A stretch of 64,000 nt of DNA from Pandoraea anhela (lineage in GTDB: Bacteria > Pseudomonadota > Gammaproteobacteria > Burkholderiales > Burkholderiaceae): contig NZ_CABPSB010000008.1 in NCBI RefSeq assembly GCF_902459655.1, forward strand, positions 124,001-188,000. Direction: 5' to 3'. Position numbers and translations under genes: made by a program. Positions within the stretch are counted from its first letter, which is position 1. Every line of letters starts with the position of its first letter. Positions 33,883 through 44,570 of the stretch are shown here, one piece after another. The notes under the pieces are model-generated. The model searched no databases, was not told the origin of the DNA, and saw nothing but the letters and a program-made list of their open reading frames with translations.

Positions 33883-36642
33883 CTACTGTGTTGCCAGCCG
33901 CTCGGCCCAACCCGCGCGGCGTACCACCCATTTTTCCAGTTCAGCGCCGAAGAATACCAGCAGACCGGCGCCGATGACTTCCAACCATTCGCCCACATCG
34001 AGCGCAGCGGACCCGAACGTCGTCTGCATGAACGGCACGTAGGTGTAGACCATCTGAAGCATCAGGCAGGCGGCGATGGTCAGCAGCGCGATACGATTGC
34101 CGAACACGCCCTGCCAACTGAGCGACGAGGCGAAGATCGAGCGGCTGCTGATCAGATAGAACATCTCCGCGACGACCAGCGCGTTGACCGCCATCGTGCG
34201 CGCCGCCTCGATGCTCGCGCCGTTGCGCCATTCCAGATAGAACAATCCGAAGGTGCCGATCATCATCAGCACCGAGACCAGTGTGACGCGCCAGACGAAG
34301 AACCATGACAGCAGCGATGTGCCGGGCGGGCGCGGCGTGCGCGTCATGATGCCCGGTTCGGCCCGCTCGAACGCCAGGGCGATGCCCAGCGTGCTCGACG
34401 TCACCATGTTTATCCACAGCACCTGGGCGGGCGTGAGCGGCACCACGCCGAGGGCGAGCATCACCCCGGCGATGACCACCAGCGCCTCGCCGCCGTTGGT
34501 CGGCAGCATGAACAGGATGAACTTCTTGAGGTTGTCGTAGACGCCGCGCCCCTGTCGCACGGCCTTGGCGATGCTCGCGAAATTGTCGTCCGTCAGTACG
34601 ATGTCGGCGGCTTCCTTGGCCGCTTCGGTGCCCTTGAATCCCATCGCGACGCCCACGTCGGCACGCTTGAGCGCGGGGGCGTCGTTCACGCCGTCGCCGG
34701 TCATGGCGACGACCTGTCCGTCGTTTTGCAGCGCCTGCACGAGCCGCAGTTTGTGCTCGGGGCTGGCACGGGCGAAGACGTCGATCTCGAGGGCGACGCG
34801 TCGCAACTCGGCGTCGTCCATGAGCGCGACTTCGGCGCCCGTGACGGCGGGTTTCCCCACCCCGATATCGAGTTGTGCGCCGATCGCTCTGGCGGTTTCG
34901 GCATGATCGCCGGTAATCATCTTCACGCGAATGCCGGCGCGATGGCACTCGGCCACCGCCGCAATCGCCTCCGCGCGTGGCGGGTCGATGATGCCGACCA
35001 GCGCCAGCAGCGTGAAGCCGCCGTCGAAGTCGCCGAACGCCAGCCGTGCGCCGGCCGGTTTCGCCCGTTTGTACGCCAGCGCCAGTACGCGCAAGCCTTG
35101 CGCGGCGGTATCGGTGACCATGCGTCGCCAGTCGTCGATGTTCTCGTTCTCTTCGCTCGCGTCGACGGGGCCGTCCGACCCCGTGACCTGCGGTCGGCAC
35201 ATCTCGAAGATGCGCTCCGGCGCGCCTTTGACAAACAGCCACGGGGCGCCGGTGCTGTCCGTGTGATAAGTCGCCATGAAGCGGTGTTGCGACTCGAACG
35301 GCAGGGTGTCGAGGCGCGGCCATTGGACTTGCATGGCGTCGCGCGCGAGGCCCGCTTTTGCGCCCAGCACGAGCAACGCGCCCTCCGTGGGGTCGCCTTC
35401 GATGCGCCAGTGGCCTTCTGCGTCCTCCAGCAGGCGCGCATCGTTGCAAAGCACGCCGGCGCGGGCGGCCAGGCCGAGTTCGGGATGCGACATCGGGTCG
35501 ATGTCCGCGCCGTCGCGCGAGAACTTGCCGTCCGGCGCATACCCGACGCCGCTCACGTGGTACACGCGACCCGCCGAGACGACACGCTGCACCGTCATCT
35601 CGTTACGGGTCAGCGTGCCCGTCTTGTCCGAGCAGATGACCGTTACCGAGCCGAGCGTTTCGACAGCGGGCAAGCGTCGCACGATGGCTTTTTCACGCGC
35701 CATGCGTTGCACGCCGCGCGCGAGGATCACTGTCATGATGGCGGGCAGCCCTTCCGGAATCGCCGACGCCACCAGAGCAACGACGACCATGAACATCTCG
35801 CCCGCCGGTTCGCCGCGCCACAGCCAGCCCAGCACGAACGTGAGGACCGCGACGACCGCGATGGCGCCCGCCAGGCCGTGGCCGAAGCGGTCGATCTGAC
35901 GCAGGAGCGGGGTGGTGCCGCCGTCGACATCCGTGAGCAGGTGGTTGATGCGGCCGAGTTCGGTATGGGCACCGGTCGCGACAACGATGCCCGTCGCCTG
36001 TCCGTACACCACGACCGTGCCGGCATAGGCCATGCACCAGCGGTCGCCCAGGGCGGCATCGTCTTCGGCGGTATCCAATGTCTTTTGCACAGGCTCGGAC
36101 TCGCCGGTGAGGGCCGCTTCGTCCACGCGCAGCTCGCGCGAGGCGATCAGGCGCAGATCCGCGGGCACGCGATCGCCGGAGGCGAGCACGACGACGTCGC
36201 CGGGAACGAGCGTGGTGGCGTCGATCTCGCAGCGGGCGCCCGCGCGCACGACGGTCGCGTGCGGGGCGAGCATGCCACGAATGGCCGCAAGGGCCGATTC
36301 CGCCTTGCCCTCCTGAACGAAGCCGATCAGGGCATTGACGACGACCGCCGCCATCAGCACGGCGGTATCGAGCCAATGACCCAGCAGGGCCGTGATGACG
36401 GCCGCGCCCATCATGGCGTACAGCAGAACGTTGTGGAACTGGGAGAGCAACCGCATCAGCGGGCCGCGCCGGGAGGGCTCCGTCAGCCGGTTGGGGCCGT
36501 AGCGGGTGAGGCGTGCCCGGGCTTCCGTGTCCGACAGCCCGTCGGGGCCGGTTTGGAGTTCAAGCTGGGTGTGTTCGACGGAAAACGTGTGCCAGGGGTG
36601 CTTCAGGGGGCGCTGGGAGGCGTTGTCGTCGCGGTGCATCAT
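33883..36642 (-). CDS. P2-type cation-transporting ATPase (Ca2+/SERCA-PMR1-like)
   Basis: This 919-residue inner-membrane ATPase has the complete P-type order: cation-ATPase N domain, actuator with T-G-E-S (179-182), transmembrane helix 4 with A-I-P-E-G-L-P (294-300), phosphorylated aspartate D339 in D-K-T-G-T-L-T, nucleotide-binding V-K-G-A-P-E, hinge T-G-D-G-V-N-D-A-P, and six C-terminal helices. The P-E-G-L motif and N-x-x-T/S-S-x-L in helix 6 (N-M-V-T-S-S-T-L-G) place it with PacL/MtpF-like pumps that export Ca2+ or other divalent cations. It lies upstream of the DUF4105/lipase pair on the same strand with an 89-nt gap, possibly one transcript. Confidence 0.9.
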   Translation of the reverse strand: MMHRDDNASQRPLKHPWHTFSVEHTQLELQTGPDGLSDTEARARLTRYGPNRLTEPSRRGPLMRLLSQFHNVLLYAMMGAAVITALLGHWLDTAVLMAAVVVNALIGFVQEGKAESALAAIRGMLAPHATVVRAGARCEIDATTLVPGDVVVLASGDRVPADLRLIASRELRVDEAALTGESEPVQKTLDTAEDDAALGDRWCMAYAGTVVVYGQATGIVVATGAHTELGRINHLLTDVDGGTTPLLRQIDRFGHGLAGAIAVVAVLTFVLGWLWRGEPAGEMFMVVVALVASAIPEGLPAIMTVILARGVQRMAREKAIVRRLPAVETLGSVTVICSDKTGTLTRNEMTVQRVVSAGRVYHVSGVGYAPDGKFSRDGADIDPMSHPELGLAARAGVLCNDARLLEDAEGHWRIEGDPTEGALLVLGAKAGLARDAMQVQWPRLDTLPFESQHRFMATYHTDSTGAPWLFVKGAPERIFEMCRPQVTGSDGPVDASEENENIDDWRRMVTDTAAQGLRVLALAYKRAKPAGARLAFGDFDGGFTLLALVGIIDPPRAEAIAAVAECHRAGIRVKMITGDHAETARAIGAQLDIGVGKPAVTGAEVALMDDAELRRVALEIDVFARASPEHKLRLVQALQNDGQVVAMTGDGVNDAPALKRADVGVAMGFKGTEAAKEAADIVLTDDNFASIAKAVRQGRGVYDNLKKFILFMLPTNGGEALVVIAGVMLALGVVPLTPAQVLWINMVTSSTLGIALAFERAEPGIMTRTPRPPGTSLLSWFFVWRVTLVSVLMMIGTFGLFYLEWRNGASIEAARTMAVNALVVAEMFYLISSRSIFASSLSWQGVFGNRIALLTIAACLMLQMVYTYVPFMQTTFGSAALDVGEWLEVIGAGLLVFFGAELEKWVVRRAGWAERLATQ

Positions 36643-36891
36643 GGGCCCTCGGTGCGGCGGCAGCCGCGAACAGGCTCACGGCATGGCGCGTGGATCGACG
36701 AGACGATGGTGACTCCCGGGCAGCATAGCGTAAGTTAGGTCTCCGAGGGAAGTGAGCCCGGTGGTCGACGCGCTGGTGCGCAGTGGCGACGATACAATGC
36801 AGACCTTCGGCGTCCCTTCGATGTCTCCTCGATGTCTCCTCGAAGCCTTTCGCGCACGCCGATTTCCTTTGGAATCCCTCATGAGATCGAT

Positions 36892-37362
36892 ATGCCGGAG
36901 CGTTGCTTGAGTCCGTTTCGTAACATGGCAATGTTGGGTGCGCTGGTCGGCGTGCTCGGATTGACGGCCTGCACGACGCGTCCGTTTCAGCCAGCGCCAC
37001 CGCTCTACACGCTGTGGGCAAAGCCGGGGGTCGACGAGCAGGGCGTGCGTCGCGCCATGCTGACTTGCGGCTTTCCCGACTCGGCCTACGTGAGCACGAA
37101 AGCCATGTCGACGAACGATTGGGCCAAGGGCGAGCTTTGTATGATCGAGCGTGGGTTTCAGTACCAGGACCGGCGGATTCTGTGTACGGATTTGCGCGAT
37201 CTGCCCGCGTGCGCCAACGTGCCGCGCGGCAAGACGTTCGGCACGGACCCGGACTTCGATCCTACGTCGGTCCCGCCTCGGGATCCGGCGGCGGCGTGTC
37301 GCGGCACGCCTGCCGACGCCACGCAGGGTTGCGCGCCGTCGACGTCTTCCGGTCGGAAATGA
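36892..37362 (+). CDS. Small lipoprotein of unknown function
   Basis: This 156-residue protein has a lipoprotein signal (lipobox L-T-A-C) about 24-27 residues after the chosen ATG; a later ATG at 36925 is also possible. The mature part starts T-T-R-P-F-x-P-A-P-P-L-Y-x-x-W and contains six cysteines (C-G-F-P; C-M-I-E-R-G-F; C-T-D; P-A-C-A; A-A-C-R; G-C-A), which could form disulfides in the periplasm. L-W-x-K-P-G and E-x-G-V-R-R-A-M-L-x-C-G resemble short Burkholderia/Acinetobacter lipoproteins of unknown role. The stop codon lies in a 9-bp tandem repeat. Confidence 0.7.
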   Translation: MPERCLSPFRNMAMLGALVGVLGLTACTTRPFQPAPPLYTLWAKPGVDEQGVRRAMLTCGFPDSAYVSTKAMSTNDWAKGELCMIERGFQYQDRRILCTDLRDLPACANVPRGKTFGTDPDFDPTSVPPRDPAAACRGTPADATQGCAPSTSSGRK

Positions 37363-37382
37363 CCGAAATGACCGAAATGACG
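37356..37382. repeat. Three tandem copies of a 9-bp unit at the lipoprotein stop codon
   Basis: GAAATGACC, GAAATGACC, GAAATGACG occur in tandem across and after the stop codon of the small lipoprotein. The unit is the exact reverse complement of the one at 31856-31873. Confidence 0.85.
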
Positions 37383-37416
37383 GCGACGGGGCAGGAGTGA
37401 GGGCGGTGAGCCGGTC

Positions 37417-38421
37417 CTAGACCGGCTGGCGGCGGGATGCGCGACGCGGCGCGAGGCGCTTGGCGATACGTCCGAAGGCGCGCACCTGTTGTGCGATCAC
37501 GCCAATGCCGTAGCTGCGCGAGCGGCCTTCCGGCGCCGGCAACTGGTCGCGAATGCCGGTCGGCTCGACGGCCCGCTCCCACGACGCCGTGCGGAACAGC
37601 ATGTCCCACCACGGGAAAAGCACGCCGAAGTTGCAGCCGTAACGTGTGCCTTCGTGACCATAGCCGATGGCGTGATGACGGCGGTGGAACGTCGGGCTCA
37701 CGATGAGGCGTTCGAGCACCGGGCCGTAAGGCAGACGGGCGTTCACATGTTGCACGCTTTGCAGGAAGTTGCCCACGGCGACGAGCACCACATATTGGGC
37801 CGGCTGCACGCCGATGAACAGCGCGATGGCCGCGAAGAACCCGGCTTGCAGAATGTCGTCGAGGAAGTGGTTCCGGTCGTCGGACCACAGCGACATCTGC
37901 TGCTGGCTGTGATGCACGGCGTGCAACTCCCACCAGACGCCGAAACGGTGCTGCCAGCGGTGATACCAGTAACCGGCGAAGTCGAGTACCGTCAGGTACA
38001 TCAGGAACGACACGATCGGCTGATCGGTCACGCCCGGGTACAAACCGTCGAGATCGATGCTCGGCAACCCATGGATCACCATCTGGCTCTGCAATTCGTT
38101 GAAGACCGGTTGCAGCACCACGAAGAAGAGCAGATTCAGAATGCCGAGCTTGGCGATCCAGGTGTAGATCACGTCCGCCCGGACCTGCTTGCGGTCTTGC
38201 CACTGTTCGATCGGGCGCAGCGCTTCGAGCGGACGCAGCAAGACGTAGGTGAGGCCGACCTGCAAGACGCCGATGATCACGAGATAAAGCGCGTCGTAGA
38301 TATCGTCGTCATAGCCCATCAGATTGAAGTGGAACAGAAACGGCTGCACCACATCGACATAGACGAGGGTCTGGACGGCGGAGATGCCGCTATCGACGAA
38401 ATTGATGGCTTCCTGAATCAT
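37417..38421 (-). CDS. Fatty acid hydroxylase / sterol desaturase family membrane protein
   Basis: This 334-residue inner-membrane protein has about five hydrophobic segments and the di-iron histidine clusters of the family: Y-H-R-W-Q-H-R, H-A-V-H-H-S, and F-H-R-R-H-H-A, with an additional Q-H in the helix before the last cluster. Such enzymes hydroxylate or desaturate lipid acyl chains or sterol-like substrates using O2. The substrate cannot be inferred. It starts 12 nt after the stop of the YVTN beta-propeller gene, so the two form an operon. The C-terminal 35 residues are Arg/Ala-rich. Confidence 0.87.
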   Translation of the reverse strand: MIQEAINFVDSGISAVQTLVYVDVVQPFLFHFNLMGYDDDIYDALYLVIIGVLQVGLTYVLLRPLEALRPIEQWQDRKQVRADVIYTWIAKLGILNLLFFVVLQPVFNELQSQMVIHGLPSIDLDGLYPGVTDQPIVSFLMYLTVLDFAGYWYHRWQHRFGVWWELHAVHHSQQQMSLWSDDRNHFLDDILQAGFFAAIALFIGVQPAQYVVLVAVGNFLQSVQHVNARLPYGPVLERLIVSPTFHRRHHAIGYGHEGTRYGCNFGVLFPWWDMLFRTASWERAVEPTGIRDQLPAPEGRSRSYGIGVIAQQVRAFGRIAKRLAPRRASRRQPV

Positions 38422-38433
38422 CTCTCGGCCCTG

Positions 38434-39480
38434 TCAGTCCGGGTTCGGCGAAAGTACGGGCGCGCGGTCGGCAAAGTAGATGCCGTGCGGCGACCGGTTC
38501 ACGGCAATGGTATCGACGAGCTTGCGTGTCGGCAGGTCGATCACGCCAACATGGCGCGCAAACCGGAACGTTACCCAAAGATAGCGTTTATCGGCAGACA
38601 ATTCCATGTCGTCTGGCCCGGGCATCAGGCCGGTGATGTCGTCGACCTTGGTGAGCGTTTCGTAATCGATGATGCTGATGGTGCTCGACACCCGGTTGCT
38701 CACCGCAATATGACGACCGTCGGAGAGCGAGCGGAAGTTGTGCGCGCCGCGCCCGGTCTGAATGCGCTTGACGACCTTTTGCGTACGCCAGTCGACCACG
38801 GCCACGTCGTCTTCGCCGGTCATGCCCACGAGCAGGTACTTGTCGCCCGGCGTCATCCACAGACCCGCCGGCGTCTTGCCGACCTGCATGCGCCACTTCA
38901 CCGTCTGCGTGGGCAGATCGATGGCGACCAGTTCGTTCGAATCCTGCAAGGTGACGAACACCGTCTTGCTGTCTGACGAGAACGTCATGTGGCTCGGTGT
39001 CTTGGCCAGCGCAATGCGCTTGGCGACCGTCACGTTTTCACCGTCGTAGCGATACACGTCGACGCGATCGAGGCGCAGTGCCGCCGTCACGAACCACTTG
39101 CGGTCGGGCGAGAAGCCCAACTGATAGGGGTCGTCGATATCGGCTACCTGACGCTGGAACTTGCCCGTGTTCGGGTCGAGAAACATCAGGCTGTTCGAGA
39201 CCGAATTGGCCACGATCAGCGAGCGTTTGTCGGGCGTGATCATCAGGTGATGCGGCTCTTTGCCCGTGGGCATCGTGCCGACGACCTTATGCGTCGCCTG
39301 ATCGATCAGGGAAAGTTGTGCGGCCCCCGAGTCAAGCACGATGACCGAGCCGGCATGGGCGGACGAGACAGCCAGCGGGAGTGTGGCGGCGACCAGCATC
39401 GAAAGCGCGGTGCGCCGGGACGCGGCGCGGGCACGGCTGGCAAGCCAGGAAAGCTTGGAGGGCTTGAAGGAAAACACCAT
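38434..39480 (-). CDS. Exported YVTN-type beta-propeller protein
   Basis: This 348-residue protein has a long, arginine-rich signal peptide (about residues 1-43, ending S-S-A-H-A) and seven or so ~42-residue repeats with Y/W-V-T-N-like strands: D-K-R-S-L-I-V-A-N, D-R-K-W-F-V-T-A-A, D-S-K-T-V-F-V-T, D-K-Y-L-L-V-G, D-G-R-H-I-A-V-S-N, D-K-R-Y-L-W-V-T. These build a periplasmic or extracytoplasmic beta-propeller, usually a binding or scaffold protein. Cotranscribed with the fatty acid hydroxylase gene. Confidence 0.85.
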   Translation of the reverse strand: MVFSFKPSKLSWLASRARAASRRTALSMLVAATLPLAVSSAHAGSVIVLDSGAAQLSLIDQATHKVVGTMPTGKEPHHLMITPDKRSLIVANSVSNSLMFLDPNTGKFQRQVADIDDPYQLGFSPDRKWFVTAALRLDRVDVYRYDGENVTVAKRIALAKTPSHMTFSSDSKTVFVTLQDSNELVAIDLPTQTVKWRMQVGKTPAGLWMTPGDKYLLVGMTGEDDVAVVDWRTQKVVKRIQTGRGAHNFRSLSDGRHIAVSNRVSSTISIIDYETLTKVDDITGLMPGPDDMELSADKRYLWVTFRFARHVGVIDLPTRKLVDTIAVNRSPHGIYFADRAPVLSPNPD

Positions 39481-39611
39481 GAATGCCTAAGGTGGGGCGA
39501 AAAACGGCGACGCTCGCCGGTAAGCTTAACGTCGATTCTCACGTTAAACGCGCCAGACACCTCGTCCGTTGACAAAAAAATGGGACAAAAGCGCGTGTAC
39601 GCAAGATTGCA

Positions 39612-40190
39612 TCAGGGGGCCTGACGGTCCCCATGCGCCGGTCCATCCCATTGCACCAGCAACTGCAAGGCTTCGCGGGTCCAGTCGAGCCATCCCTGTT
39701 CGTAACGTACGCCGAGGCGCAGGATGTGACGTTGCAGCGCGGCCTCGCGCGTCAACGGCTCGCGGGTTTCGTCAGCCGGAAAATCGCGGGCTTCGATGGC
39801 CTGATACGCGGCCAGTTTCTGCGCATGGAGTGCCACGCGGCGCTGTAATTCGGGTTGGAGGCCGAGCGGGCCGATGGCGGCGTCCGCCCGCAGACGGACC
39901 ATGAGGTCGTCGCGCAGATCGGACGGTTCGGTCGTGGTTGCCGCCCAGGCGAGCAGTTCGTCCCGTCCGGCGTCGAGCACGCGGTAGACACGCTTGCGTG
40001 TGCGTCCGCCATCGGGGGCGGCCGACGATTCGATCCACCCGGCCGCCTCCATTCGCGCCAGCTCGCGGTAGATCTGCTGGTGCGTGGCGCGCCAGAAGAA
40101 GCCGATGGACTTGTCGAACCGGCGCGCCAGGTCATACCCCGACGAGGGCTTTTCCAGCAACGAAGTCATCAGGGCATGGGCGAGTGGCAT
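39612..40190 (-). CDS. PadR family transcriptional regulator
   Basis: This 192-residue regulator has a PadR winged helix at about residues 1-85 (M-P-L-A-H-A-L-M-T-S-L-L-E-K-P-S-S-G-Y-D-L-A-R-R-F, then Y-R-E-L-A-R-M-E-A-A-G-W-I) and a C-terminal Vir_act_alpha_C dimerisation region. The ATG at 40190 is chosen because it sits 28 bp from a perfect 20-bp palindrome and the family starts there. It diverges from a FadH-like flavoenzyme gene, with two identical-arm operators between, so it is the likely repressor of both. Confidence 0.88.
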   Translation of the reverse strand: MPLAHALMTSLLEKPSSGYDLARRFDKSIGFFWRATHQQIYRELARMEAAGWIESSAAPDGGRTRKRVYRVLDAGRDELLAWAATTTEPSDLRDDLMVRLRADAAIGPLGLQPELQRRVALHAQKLAAYQAIEARDFPADETREPLTREAALQRHILRLGVRYEQGWLDWTREALQLLVQWDGPAHGDRQAP

Positions 40191-40218
40191 GCCCGCTAGT
40201 CTAGGGACTCTAATCGCA

Positions 40219-40238
40219 CTATGCAACGTGTTGCATAG
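40219..40238. promoter_or_regulatory. PadR operator 1
   Basis: CTATGCAAC-GT-GTTGCATAG, a perfect 9-bp inverted repeat with a 2-bp spacer, 28 bp upstream of padR. The ATGCAAC-N2-GTTGCAT core is the known PadR-family operator form. Confidence 0.85.
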
Positions 40239-40270
40239 TCATTTGGGCGCTTAGAATCACCGTCATCGAA

Positions 40271-40290
40271 CTATGCAACCAGTTGCATAG
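40271..40290. promoter_or_regulatory. PadR operator 2
   Basis: CTATGCAAC-CA-GTTGCATAG repeats the arms of operator 1 exactly, with a different 2-bp spacer. The centres are 52 bp apart, five helical turns, so dimers would lie on the same DNA face. It ends 63 bp before the flavoenzyme start. Confidence 0.85.
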
Positions 40291-42375
<2,085 letters not shown>

Positions 42376-42458
42376 GTTTAGGGAGCCACGCGGGAGGCGG
42401 CATATCGTTGTGCGACAATGGCGCCTCGTGAACCCCGCCTGCTGAAGGCGATTTTGCG

Positions 42459-44363
42459 ATGCCAAGCGTACGTGCCAAGTGCCGGGCACGACGTGTCCGC
42501 AGCACGCTGCGGATTGCCGCCGTCACGGTGTTTGCCGTAGCGGCCTCAGTGGGAGTTTGTACCGTGTGGCCGACGGTGTCATCGTCAATGAAGCGCAAGT
42601 TACTTTCGGCCGGTTCGCTGACCGGCCGTCTCCGGTTGCAGAATCTCGCCATCGTCTGCGCCGTCGTCATCCTTTGCAGTGGCCTGCTGACGTTGGCCTG
42701 GGGAGCGTACCGGCAGACGAACGAAGCCACGCTCGCTCTCGAAGCGTTTCGCGCCACATTGCTGGCGATGGAGAAGGCATCCGCCGAGCGAGGACCGGCC
42801 AATGCCGTTCTGGGCGCCGACCTTCCACTTCCCGCCGCCTCGGTCAGCGCGCTGCGCAACGCGCGCGAAGCGACCAACGCCCGTCTCCAGGAATTGCTCA
42901 CGGTGCTCTCGTCCGATGCCTGCGATCAGTGTGCCGGCAGCCTGCGCGCCGTCGAGCGCGCTCGGCTCGACCTCGCGGCGGCCAGTGCCAACGTCGATCT
43001 GCTGGTGCAACGCCCGCGTGAGATGCGCAGCGATGCGGCGGTGCGCGACGCCGTCGACCGCATGATCCGCGTCATCGCCGACTTCACGCCGGTGGCGTCG
43101 TCGCGTATCGACATCGTCTCGCGGGGCGCGCCCGGCGCGCTGCATTACATCATTCTCGCGCGGCTTGCCTCCGAACTGCGTGAATATGCGGGGCAGCTCG
43201 GGTCGCATTTCACGGCAACACTGACCACCCGTCAGACGCTCGGCGAAGCCGATCAACGCATCATTGAACGTACGCTCGGGCGCATCGACCAGCTCAGGGA
43301 CATGATTGCCGCGCGTGTGGTCGAGCCGCCCGAACTCGGTCCTTCCACGCTCAACGCCCTGAACGCGCAATACTTCGGCGAGGGGCTGCATTACGTGGCG
43401 ACGGTGCGCACGCTGGCGAGTCAGCCGCAACCGCCGACGCTCACGACCGCCGAGTTCGCGAGCCGTTACGTGCCGACGATGAGCGCGATCACCGATTTTC
43501 GCGACAACATGCTGGCGCATGCCCAGCGCAACGTCGAAGCGCGACGCGCCAGAGCGGTGCGGTTGCTGGTGTTGACGGCGGTGGCCGAACTGATGCTCGT
43601 GCTCGTCATCGTCGTGGCGCTGCGCAACTTCCGGCGCACCGTCGTGCTGCCGTTCGAGGCGGCGACGCGCTTCGTCGACGCCCTCGCACGTGGCAACCTC
43701 GACGCTTCCGTTCCCGGCGAGGGCTTGCCGATGAAGCGTCCGCAAGTGATCTCGCTGTTCGACGCCTTACGGGTTTTGCGGCTTAATGCCGTCGAGTTGG
43801 TGCAGTTGCGGCGCGAGCGCTCGCGGTTGCTGGGCGAGCTGGAGATGAGCGCAGACACCGATCCGCTCACGCGGCTGATGAACTGGCGTGCGTTCGAGCG
43901 TCAGGCGCAGGCGCTTTGCGCGATGGCGACGCCCGGACAAATCGCCTTGATCAAGTTCGATATCGACAACTTCACTCAGATCAATGCGGCCTGGGGGCAC
44001 AAGACCGGCGACGACGTGCTGCGCCGCGTGGGTGCCGTGTGTCTCAATACGTGTCAGCCGGGCGATGTCGTCGCCCGGCTTGGCGCCGATGCCTTCGTGA
44101 TTCTCGCGCGGGTGCTGGATGAGGCACGGGCTCGTCAGTTCGCCGAGTTGCTGCGCGGCCGCATCGAAGCCACGGCGTTGACATTGCCGAACGCCGAAGT
44201 GCTGCCGCTGACCGCCAGCTTCGGCATCGCCATGGCCGACCCGATGACCTACGACGCCGATGGTCTCCCGACGGGGGAGCCGACGAACGTTTCGGCGTTG
44301 CTCAGCCAGGCGGAGCGTCAACTGCACGCGGCCCGACAGGCCCGGCGTCACGCCATCGACTGA
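42459..44363 (+). CDS. Membrane GGDEF-domain protein with a degenerate active site
   Basis: This 634-residue protein has a hydrophobic helix at about 62-82, a ~300-residue predicted periplasmic helical sensor, a second helix near 370-390, a HAMP-like linker and a C-terminal GGDEF domain (about 455-625). The GGDEF sequence reads G-A-D-A-F (residues 542-546), replacing the second Gly and the catalytic Glu, so diguanylate cyclase activity is unlikely; the D-T-D-P-L-T-R-L-x-N start and the F-D-I-D-N-F metal-site region are kept. The start at 42459 has GAAGGCG upstream but adds an extra helix (about 19-38); starting at 42588 gives normal topology. Probably a c-di-GMP- or GTP-binding sensor without catalysis. 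Confidence 0.8.
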   Translation: MPSVRAKCRARRVRSTLRIAAVTVFAVAASVGVCTVWPTVSSSMKRKLLSAGSLTGRLRLQNLAIVCAVVILCSGLLTLAWGAYRQTNEATLALEAFRATLLAMEKASAERGPANAVLGADLPLPAASVSALRNAREATNARLQELLTVLSSDACDQCAGSLRAVERARLDLAAASANVDLLVQRPREMRSDAAVRDAVDRMIRVIADFTPVASSRIDIVSRGAPGALHYIILARLASELREYAGQLGSHFTATLTTRQTLGEADQRIIERTLGRIDQLRDMIAARVVEPPELGPSTLNALNAQYFGEGLHYVATVRTLASQPQPPTLTTAEFASRYVPTMSAITDFRDNMLAHAQRNVEARRARAVRLLVLTAVAELMLVLVIVVALRNFRRTVVLPFEAATRFVDALARGNLDASVPGEGLPMKRPQVISLFDALRVLRLNAVELVQLRRERSRLLGELEMSADTDPLTRLMNWRAFERQAQALCAMATPGQIALIKFDIDNFTQINAAWGHKTGDDVLRRVGAVCLNTCQPGDVVARLGADAFVILARVLDEARARQFAELLRGRIEATALTLPNAEVLPLTASFGIAMADPMTYDADGLPTGEPTNVSALLSQAERQLHAARQARRHAID

Positions 44364-44570
44364 GGCAGGGGCATCGCCGCGCCCTGACGCCGCGCCCCGT
44401 GGCGCCGACGTCTCGGCGGGCTCCGTCGGGTCCGTCGGGTCGGTTTCGAACCGTTATCCGTGTCACATTGCGGTGTCGCGCCGCTGTCTATCCTTGTGGT
44501 ATCGCGCCGTTAGCGGCGGCCGGCCGGAGCAGAAGCCCGGGCGAATCTGCCGTCCGGATTCATCGATGCC

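Noticed and set aside
42459-42587. Certain start of the GGDEF protein at 42459
   Set aside because: The upstream start gives an extra membrane helix before the sensor domain; 42588 gives the usual topology. I list the longer form but do not regard the start as settled.
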